A DNA stretch of 64,000 bases from positions 21,766 to 85,765 of the forward strand of contig CADALT010000011.1 in NCBI GenBank assembly GCA_902788785.1, written 5' to 3'. The position numbers were made by a program, and so were the translations under genes. Under the pieces are notes generated by a model, which worked only from the letters and a program-made list of their open reading frames with translations, had not been told where the DNA came from and ran no database searches. Below are positions 59,203 to 64,000 of the stretch, piece by piece; the stretch's first letter is position 1; each line of letters starts with the position of its first letter. Source of the DNA: an uncultured Ruminococcus sp. (GTDB taxonomy: Bacteria > Bacillota > Clostridia > Oscillospirales > Ruminococcaceae).

Positions 59203-59925
59203 TTGGATATTCTTGATAAGATACAGGTCATCAAGCACAGCTGTGTGCGTATAGACTGCGGCAAGATCATATACATCGACCCGTTCCTGATGAACGGCGC
59301 ACCGCATGATGCGGATATAATACTGGTCACACACCCTCATTTCGACCACTTTTCCATAAAGGATATAAGGAAGGTCATGAAGGAAGATACTGTCATAGCA
59401 GGACCTAAGATGATAGCTGTGCCCTGCAAACTGCTGACGGGCAAGGACCTCATTGCCGTGACCCCGGGGCAGAAGACTATGATCTGCGGTATAAACATCG
59501 AGGTCATTGCGGCTTATAACACCGCCGCCACAAGACCCCACAAGCGTTTCTTGAACTGGGTGGGCTATGTGGTTGATACTCCCGAGGGACGCATATATGT
59601 CACGGGCGATACAGATGATATCCCCGAGGCAAGGGCGGTCAGCTGCGATGTACTTATGCTGCCCGTGGGCGGCAGCAACTACACCATGACTGCCGAAGAA
59701 GCCGCTGCACTGACTAATGCCATACGCCCTGAAACAGTCATACCGATACACTATGGCGCACTGCTGGGCGGCGAATATGCCCCTATGAACTTCAAGGCAA
59801 AGCTTGATAAGGATATACGCTGTGAGATCAGGGATACCGTGTACAGCAATGCCATGATACTGGCATATACCGTTGCTGCCGCCATGATATTGCTGATAAT
59901 TGCGCTGTATCTGTTTTTTAGATAA
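59203..59925 (+). CDS. Metallo-beta-lactamase-fold protein with C-terminal membrane anchor
   Basis: 240 residues. Metal-binding THPHFDHFS (HxHxDH), later His and Asp in VTGDTDD and IPIHYGA. Catalytic domain like UlaG/cyclic-phosphate-type hydrolases of the MBL fold; last ~25 residues are one membrane segment (AAAMILLIIALYLFF), unusual for these. Start TTG 59203 has GGGAGGT 8 bases upstream. Substrate unknown. Last gene of the exporter operon. Confidence 0.85.
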   Translation: MDILDKIQVIKHSCVRIDCGKIIYIDPFLMNGAPHDADIILVTHPHFDHFSIKDIRKVMKEDTVIAGPKMIAVPCKLLTGKDLIAVTPGQKTMICGINIEVIAAYNTAATRPHKRFLNWVGYVVDTPEGRIYVTGDTDDIPEARAVSCDVLMLPVGGSNYTMTAEEAAALTNAIRPETVIPIHYGALLGGEYAPMNFKAKLDKDIRCEIRDTVYSNAMILAYTVAAAMILLIIALYLFFR

Positions 59926-59934
59926 TAAGATACT

Positions 59935-60066
59935 GTGATATAAATGTCACATATTTGGTGCCCCGAATTTGTACAAGTCTACGAAAGTGATAAAAATGTC
60001 ACTTTTGGTATTGACAAGCAGAATTAAAAGTGATATGATTGTCACATAAAGTGATAAATATATCAC
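59935..60066 (+). promoter_or_regulatory. Four GTGATA/TGTCAC palindromes controlling the XRE operon
   Basis: Four 16-bp palindromes: at 59935 (GTGATATAAATGTCAC), 59987 (GTGATAAAAATGTCAC), 60030 (GTGATATGATTGTCAC) and 60051 (GTGATAAATATATCAC). Spacing start to start is 52, 43 and 21 bp, close to five, four and two helical turns. The third overlaps the -10 box, the second lies upstream of the -35 box, the fourth lies just after the start. Probable binding sites of the XRE regulator encoded at 61230. Confidence 0.75.
60011..60039 (+). promoter_or_regulatory. Promoter of the XRE operon
   Basis: TTGACA, 17-bp spacer, TATGAT, flanked and overlapped by the four operator palindromes. Confidence 0.9.
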
Positions 60067-60116
60067 TTCTGTGGAAAATACATAAAAACAGTAGAACAAA
60101 TCAGGAGGCACACAAA

Positions 60117-60689
60117 ATGGCTAATGAGAACACTTCTTTAAAAGAATTGTACGCAAAGTACAGCAAACCCAACATGACTCGTGCAGAACGTCAGGAGCTG
60201 ATGGAAAAGATCGCCCGTGAGCGATATAAGATCGACAAACGCAAGCCTATCACCATAAAAGGACAAACGGTTTCAAATCTTATCTGCGGTATCATCATCG
60301 CCCTGGAAGGTATATTCTGTATCATAGGTGTGAATGGCGAAAAAGTATTTGGTGATACCAGCAATATCTTTTTCATAGCGGCTATAATTACCTGTGTGGT
60401 CATATGCATAATAATGGGACAGTACAAAAAAGAGCTGCCCGATGAGCTTTCAAAGGAACTTATGACCAAGGCTACAGCTTACTCGGCATATGTACCTATG
60501 TTCATCATCGTCGCTATAAGCATAGTTATGACCCTGATAGGCAATAAAAGAGACAATGAGTATTTCAAAGTCAACAGCGATCAAGTAATGGGACTTGCAT
60601 TCGCAATGATGGGTCTGCTTTATATCGCCAAAAGCATCATATATCTCTGGCTGGACAGAACTCCGAATTCGGATGATGAGGAGGAATGA
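60117..60689 (+). CDS. Membrane protein 1 of the XRE operon
   Basis: About 190 residues: a basic cytoplasmic head (TRAERQELMEKIARERYKIDKRKP), then four membrane segments (about 52-70, 82-100, 122-142, 160-180) and an acidic end (DDEEE). ATG 60117 has AGGAGG 8 bases upstream. It resembles the next gene's product in plan and in shared motifs (KRKP near the head, ELSK before a loop, DR at the end of the last helix and an acidic tail), so the two are probably an old duplication. No family recognised. Confidence 0.75.
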   Translation: MANENTSLKELYAKYSKPNMTRAERQELMEKIARERYKIDKRKPITIKGQTVSNLICGIIIALEGIFCIIGVNGEKVFGDTSNIFFIAAIITCVVICIIMGQYKKELPDELSKELMTKATAYSAYVPMFIIVAISIVMTLIGNKRDNEYFKVNSDQVMGLAFAMMGLLYIAKSIIYLWLDRTPNSDDEEE

Positions 60690-60692
60690 GCC

Positions 60693-61226
60693 ATGATAAG
60701 ATATGACCACTCTGAAATAAATGAAGAAAAGCAGAGGACCGCTTACAGAAAAGATAAGCGCAAACCCATGAATGTAAGAGCACACACAAAGCTCAATGCT
60801 ATAACTGCAATGTTTGCAGGACTGTTTATGTTCTTTATGCTGCTCTCATTTGATGTTTTTGCACCCGAGGCTGACAAAGATGACCCAATTATCATAACCA
60901 TCTTTTTAGTGCTGATGCTTGGTATGATGATAAGCGGATTTATATGGATGATGAACCTGGCTTCGTACAAAATGGAGCCCGATGACGAATTGTCAAAACA
61001 GACAAGGGGCAAGGCAAACGGTCTTGCATTTGCAGTATGGTTCATTACCGTTACTGCTCTGTTTTTCATACTTGAGAAAGTAAGAACCGGCGCTGTATCA
61101 GCTTTGTTTGCACAAGGCAATTTTTTCCAGCTTGAGATCAGCGGACTGTTGACCTACGACTCGATAAGGCATTTCATTTTTCTTATTCTTGACAGACAGG
61201 AAATGTCCGATGAAGAGGAGGAATGA
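60693..61226 (+). CDS. Membrane protein 2 of the XRE operon
   Basis: 177 residues, four membrane segments, KDKRKPMNVRAHTKLNAI head and DEEEE end, related to the preceding gene product. AGGAGG precedes the ATG. Starts 3 bases after the previous stop. Confidence 0.75.
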   Translation: MIRYDHSEINEEKQRTAYRKDKRKPMNVRAHTKLNAITAMFAGLFMFFMLLSFDVFAPEADKDDPIIITIFLVLMLGMMISGFIWMMNLASYKMEPDDELSKQTRGKANGLAFAVWFITVTALFFILEKVRTGAVSALFAQGNFFQLEISGLLTYDSIRHFIFLILDRQEMSDEEEE

Positions 61227-61229
61227 TCT

Positions 61230-61433
61230 ATGCCCGAGCTGAAGACCAAGATCAAGGAACTCCGTGCGAGCCGCAATATGAAACAAGGCGACCTTGCAGA
61301 GCTGGTCGGTGTACGGCGTGAGACCATAATCCGACTGGAAAAGGGACAGTACAATCCCTCGCTCAAACTGGCTATGGATATAGCCCATATTTTTGAAACA
61401 ACGGTGGAGGATATCTTCACTTTTGAGGAATAA
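61230..61433 (+). CDS. Small XRE-family helix-turn-helix regulator
   Basis: 67 residues, almost all a Cro/C1-type DNA-binding domain: ELRASRNMKQGDLAELVGVRRETIIRLEKGQYNPSLKLAMDIAHIF, with the recognition helix in RRETIIRLE. Starts 3 bases after the membrane protein 2 stop with GAGGAGG upstream. Proteins of this size with neighbouring membrane proteins are common in Firmicutes. It probably binds the four palindromes at 59935-60066. Confidence 0.95.
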   Translation: MPELKTKIKELRASRNMKQGDLAELVGVRRETIIRLEKGQYNPSLKLAMDIAHIFETTVEDIFTFEE

Positions 61434-61451
61434 AGAAAGGATAGAAAACAT

Positions 61452-62402
61452 ATGAATAAACAGAACTCATCTGAAATGACAATGGCTAACCAAATGCCAT
61501 CTCAGTGGAACGCACCCTCTATGGAGGCGTACAGCGAGCCCAAGACCCCTGCTCCCAGAGCATCAGTCGGCAAGACCATTTTGCTCGTGCTGGGTACGAT
61601 CATAGGATACCTGGTAGTATCAAGGCTGAGCGGAACTGTGTTAGCTTCGATAGACCCCCAGATGGGTCAGTATAAGCTGATGACATTTGCGGCGATACCT
61701 CTGCTTATTTTCTATGTGTGCATGATAGTATTCGTCATGAAGAAGAAAAAGGTTCTGACGGCTAAAGGCAACGGCTTCGGCGAGGGTCTTATAACTGCTA
61801 TGTTCTGGCTTTATGTTTGCGCTTCATCAGTTTTAAGTGTTTTCCTCGTTCAGGAAAAAAATCAGATGCCCCGTTTCGAGCTCCCTAAGGATCTCACCTT
61901 CGGTTCTGAACAGATATGGTGCATACTTGCAGTTCTGCTTAGTGCAGGTATCTGTGAAGAGCTTATGTGCAGAGGTCTTATCCTCAACGCCCTGCGTGAC
62001 CGTTTTGGCAGAGATACCGCTAAGGGCACTATACTTGCCATAGCACTCTCGGGCGTGATATTCGGCTGTATCCACTTTATAAACCTTCTGGCAGGCGTAT
62101 CTTTCCAGGCAGTTATCATACAGGTGCTCGGTGCAACAGGCATGGGCTTCTACCTGGGCACTGTTTATTGCAGATGCGGCAACATCAAGGTAACTATCTT
62201 CCTGCACTTCCTGATGGATATTTGCGTGCTGCTCCCTGCAAGCATGAGCGGTTCTGCCGGACTGACAGGTGCTATAGACGACACTATGAACAGTCCTGTG
62301 AAGTTCCTGGGCATATTCCTTTATACAGGTCTCTCGGCTTTCCTGTTAAGACCCAGTATGCAGCCTATGCTGTTTAAATACAGCCTTGAAGATGATAAAT
62401 AA
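61452..62402 (+). CDS. CPBP family intramembrane metalloprotease
   Basis: 316 residues. Gln/Pro-rich cytoplasmic head (~40), then about eight membrane segments. CPBP motifs: ICEELMCRGLIL (EExxxR), FGCIHF (FxxxH) and FLHFLMDI (HxxxD). CPBP (Rce1-like) proteases cut near membrane surfaces and are known as bacteriocin-immunity or peptide-processing proteins. Last gene of the XRE operon. It could process or protect against a peptide such as the candidate at 59042; this link is inference. Confidence 0.9.
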   Translation: MNKQNSSEMTMANQMPSQWNAPSMEAYSEPKTPAPRASVGKTILLVLGTIIGYLVVSRLSGTVLASIDPQMGQYKLMTFAAIPLLIFYVCMIVFVMKKKKVLTAKGNGFGEGLITAMFWLYVCASSVLSVFLVQEKNQMPRFELPKDLTFGSEQIWCILAVLLSAGICEELMCRGLILNALRDRFGRDTAKGTILAIALSGVIFGCIHFINLLAGVSFQAVIIQVLGATGMGFYLGTVYCRCGNIKVTIFLHFLMDICVLLPASMSGSAGLTGAIDDTMNSPVKFLGIFLYTGLSAFLLRPSMQPMLFKYSLEDDK

Positions 62403-62413
62403 GCAATACCCAA

Positions 62414-62440
62414 AAAGCTCTCCAAGTGAGAGCTTTTTTC
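62414..62440 (+). terminator. Terminator of the XRE operon
   Basis: AAAGCTCTC / GAGAGCTTT stem with a five-base loop and a run of T. The gap to cysK (62441-62621) holds nothing else I recognise. Confidence 0.92.
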
Positions 62441-62621
62441 TTTAGTATGATAAAATGTTTCATTCAAAATCCCAGTACGATAATATGAGTTTGCATTGAA
62501 TAACCACTTTTCACATGGCTCAAAAGCAGTTTTCACAGCTGAAATTTAGTGCACAGTAAACAAATTGAGAGCAGATATTTTGTACTAAATGTAAAAACTA
62601 TAAAAATCTCTATATAACCTA

Positions 62622-62650
62622 TTGACATACTAGGAATAGTGTGATATACT
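62622..62650 (+). promoter_or_regulatory. Promoter of cysK with inverted repeat
   Basis: TTGACA, 17-bp spacer, TATACT. The spacer holds ACTAGGAATAGT, and CTATT upstream pairs with AATAG, which suggests a regulator site (for example a CymR/Rrf2-type cysteine repressor), by inference. Confidence 0.85.
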
Positions 62651-62716
62651 CTAATTACAGTAAAGAAAGCGGAACTCACCGCATTACAATACCAAGTATG
62701 AAAGGAAGTTATTTTC

Positions 62717-63646
62717 ATGAGCAAGATCTATAAGAACATTGGAGAACTGATTGGCGGCACTCCCCTGCTGGAGGCTTCGAGATTTTCAAAGGATGTAAAC
62801 GCAGGCGGCACACTGCTTGCCAAGCTTGAATATTTCAACCCCGCAGGCAGCGTTAAGGACAGAGTTGCCCTGAACCTCATTGAAGATGCAGAGAAGAACG
62901 GCGTACTCAAACCAGGCTCCACCATAATCGAGCCTACATCGGGCAACACAGGCATAGGTCTGGCAGCTGTGGGCGTATCCAAGGGCTATAAGGTAATACT
63001 GACAATGCCCGAGACAATGAGCATCGAGAGAAGAAATCTGCTAAAAGCATTCGGCGCACAGATCGAGCTGACAGAGGGCTCAAAGGGCATGACAGGCGCT
63101 ATCAAGAGAGCTGAAGAACTTAACGGCGAGATCGAGAACTCCGTTATACTGGGTCAGTTCGTTAACCCTGCAAACCCAGCTATCCACCTGGCTACCACAG
63201 GTCCCGAGATCTGGGATGATACTGAGGGCAAGGTAGATATATTTGTTGCAGGTATCGGCACAGGCGGCACTATCACAGGTGTTGGTCAGTACCTCAAGTC
63301 CAAGAACCCCGATGTCAAGGTCGTTGCAGTAGAGCCTGCAAGCTCTCCCGTACTCAGCCAGGGCAAGTCGGGCAGCCATAAGATCCAGGGTATCGGCGCA
63401 GGCTTCGTTCCCGATGTACTGGATACAAAGGTATATGACGAGGTTTTCCCTGTTGAGAATGCAGATGCTTTTGCAGCAGGCAACCGTTTCGCCAAGACAG
63501 AGGGTATCCTTGTGGGCATATCTTCAGGTGCAGCACTCCATGCAGCTGCTGAACTTTCCAAGCGCCCCGAGAATGCAGGCAAGGTCATCGTTGCACTGCT
63601 TCCAGATACAGGTGAGAGATACCTCTCCACAGCACTGTTTGACTAA
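62717..63646 (+). CDS. cysK: Cysteine synthase (O-acetylserine sulfhydrylase)
   Basis: 309 residues. GGTPLLE, the PLP lysine in NPAGSVKDRVAL, EPTSGNTGIGLA, GTGGTITG phosphate-binding loop and GISSGAALHAA are diagnostic of the CysK family. Makes cysteine from O-acetylserine and sulfide. AAAGGAAG precedes the ATG. Monocistronic between its own promoter and terminator. Confidence 0.97.
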   Translation: MSKIYKNIGELIGGTPLLEASRFSKDVNAGGTLLAKLEYFNPAGSVKDRVALNLIEDAEKNGVLKPGSTIIEPTSGNTGIGLAAVGVSKGYKVILTMPETMSIERRNLLKAFGAQIELTEGSKGMTGAIKRAEELNGEIENSVILGQFVNPANPAIHLATTGPEIWDDTEGKVDIFVAGIGTGGTITGVGQYLKSKNPDVKVVAVEPASSPVLSQGKSGSHKIQGIGAGFVPDVLDTKVYDEVFPVENADAFAAGNRFAKTEGILVGISSGAALHAAAELSKRPENAGKVIVALLPDTGERYLSTALFD

Positions 63647-63678
63647 GCTAAACAGAATTAAACGATCTTTCCATACAG

Positions 63679-63715
63679 CGGGCAGTCCATCACGGGCTGT
63701 CCGTTCTTTCGTTTT
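63679..63715 (+). terminator. Terminator after cysK
   Basis: Ten-bp stem CGGGCAGTCC / GGGCTGTCCG (two G-U pairs) with a 5-base loop, then a T-rich tract. Confidence 0.8.
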
Positions 63716-63721
63716 AAGGCA

Positions 63722-63752
63722 TAAAAAAACTCCCGACCATCCGATCGGGAGT
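63722..63752 (-). terminator. Terminator of the convergent sugar permease gene
   Basis: Minus strand ACTCCCGA / TCGGGAGT stem followed by seven T. Faces the cysK terminator. Confidence 0.92.
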
Positions 63753-63762
63753 AATATTCATA

Positions 63763-64000
63763 TCAGGACTTAACGCCGCCCAGAGCAACACCTTCGACGA
63801 TGTACTTGGAAAGTATAAAGTAAACGATCATCAGAGGCAGGACTGTAAGCAGCAGACCCAGGTAAATTGCACCGTACTCTGTTCTGTAGATATCACCGTT
63901 GAGCAGAGATACCATCAGAGGCATGGTGAACAGTTCCTGTCTTGTCAGCAGGATCTGGGGAAGGAACAGCTGGTTCCAGCTGGTTACAAATCCGAATATT
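63763..64000 (-). CDS. Carbohydrate ABC transporter permease (MalG/UgpE type), C-terminal end only
   Basis: Read from the right edge on the minus strand, the open frame gives about 79 residues: FGFVTSWNQLFLPQILL (the end of the permease EAA motif region), a variable loop LNGDIYRTEYG, a last membrane segment (LGLLLTVLPLMIVYFIL) and the family-typical end KYIVEGVALGGVKS. It is the C terminus of a binding-protein-dependent sugar permease; the 5' end lies outside the window. A terminator follows the stop codon. Confidence 0.93.
   Translation of the reverse strand, partial: IFGFVTSWNQLFLPQILLTRQELFTMPLMVSLLNGDIYRTEYGAIYLGLLLTVLPLMIVYFILSKYIVEGVALGGVKS

Noticed and set aside
63651-63716. Possible sixth copy of the dispersed repeat (ATTAAACGATC ... 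TCGTTTTAAG) around the cysK terminator
   Set aside because: The end sequences lack the GACAT/ATGTC part and the interior is an ordinary terminator.

Overview
The window looks like chromosome of a low-to-mid GC Gram-positive anaerobe of the class Clostridia, most likely a Ruminococcus-like member of the Oscillospiraceae. The grounds are a Firmicutes-type division and cell-wall cluster (mraZ to divIB, ftsZ, divIVA), a meso-diaminopimelate-type MurE (DNPR motif), a GH94 cellobiose phosphorylase with an adjacent mutarotase-like gene (a cellulolytic lifestyle), the rpmG-secE-nusG-rplK-rplA block, and very regular sigma-A promoters (near-consensus -35 and -10 boxes, spacer 17 bp). The species call is inference.

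Layout. 1-4.1 kb: tail of a phosphatase, a small membrane protein, a SUFU-domain protein, thrS and a DUF3592 protein. 4.1-4.9 kb: long intergenic region with two strong promoters, a possible structured RNA and candidate MraZ boxes. 4.9-22.7 kb: division/murein cluster mraZ-rsmH-ftsL-pbp-murE-murF-mraY-like-ftsW-murG-unknown-murA-divIB-ftsZ, then divIVA with a tartrate/fumarate dehydratase beta subunit. No murD, murC, murB or ftsA is present, and the mraY-position protein lacks key catalytic residues. 22.7-27.5 kb: cellobiose-use operon (mutarotase-like, lipoprotein, cellobiose phosphorylase) behind a pair of palindromic operators. 27.5-33.6 kb, minus strand: unknown protein, tRNA-Arg(CCG), metG, and an ABC-2 exporter operon. 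34-39.2 kb: MBOAT O-acyltransferase plus a DHHW/AlgX-like protein with a very long disordered cytoplasmic arm (surface polysaccharide acetylation), an unknown protein and ppa. 39.2-51 kb, minus strand: HAD and PHP hydrolases, DUF1015, secA (broken by a 29-bp tandem duplication), membrane proteins, a sigma factor, and the rplA-rplK-nusG-secE-rpmG block. 51-55.7 kb: alaA-like aminotransferase and serC-DUF6440-serA. 55.7-62.4 kb: two adjacent, tightly regulated operons encoding small membrane proteins, an ABC-2 exporter, a 47-residue secreted-peptide candidate, a membrane-anchored metallo-beta-lactamase-fold protein, two related membrane proteins, a small XRE regulator and a CPBP protease, each behind its own palindromic operators. 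62.7-64 kb: cysK and the 3' end of a sugar ABC permease.

The most unusual points are: a family of five dispersed hairpin elements with conserved polar terminal inverted repeats (one sits in the loop of the secA terminator); the frameshift in secA; the degenerate MraY; and the exporter/peptide/protease region at 55.7-62.4 kb, the best candidate here for an undescribed system. All functions are read from sequence motifs without database searches.
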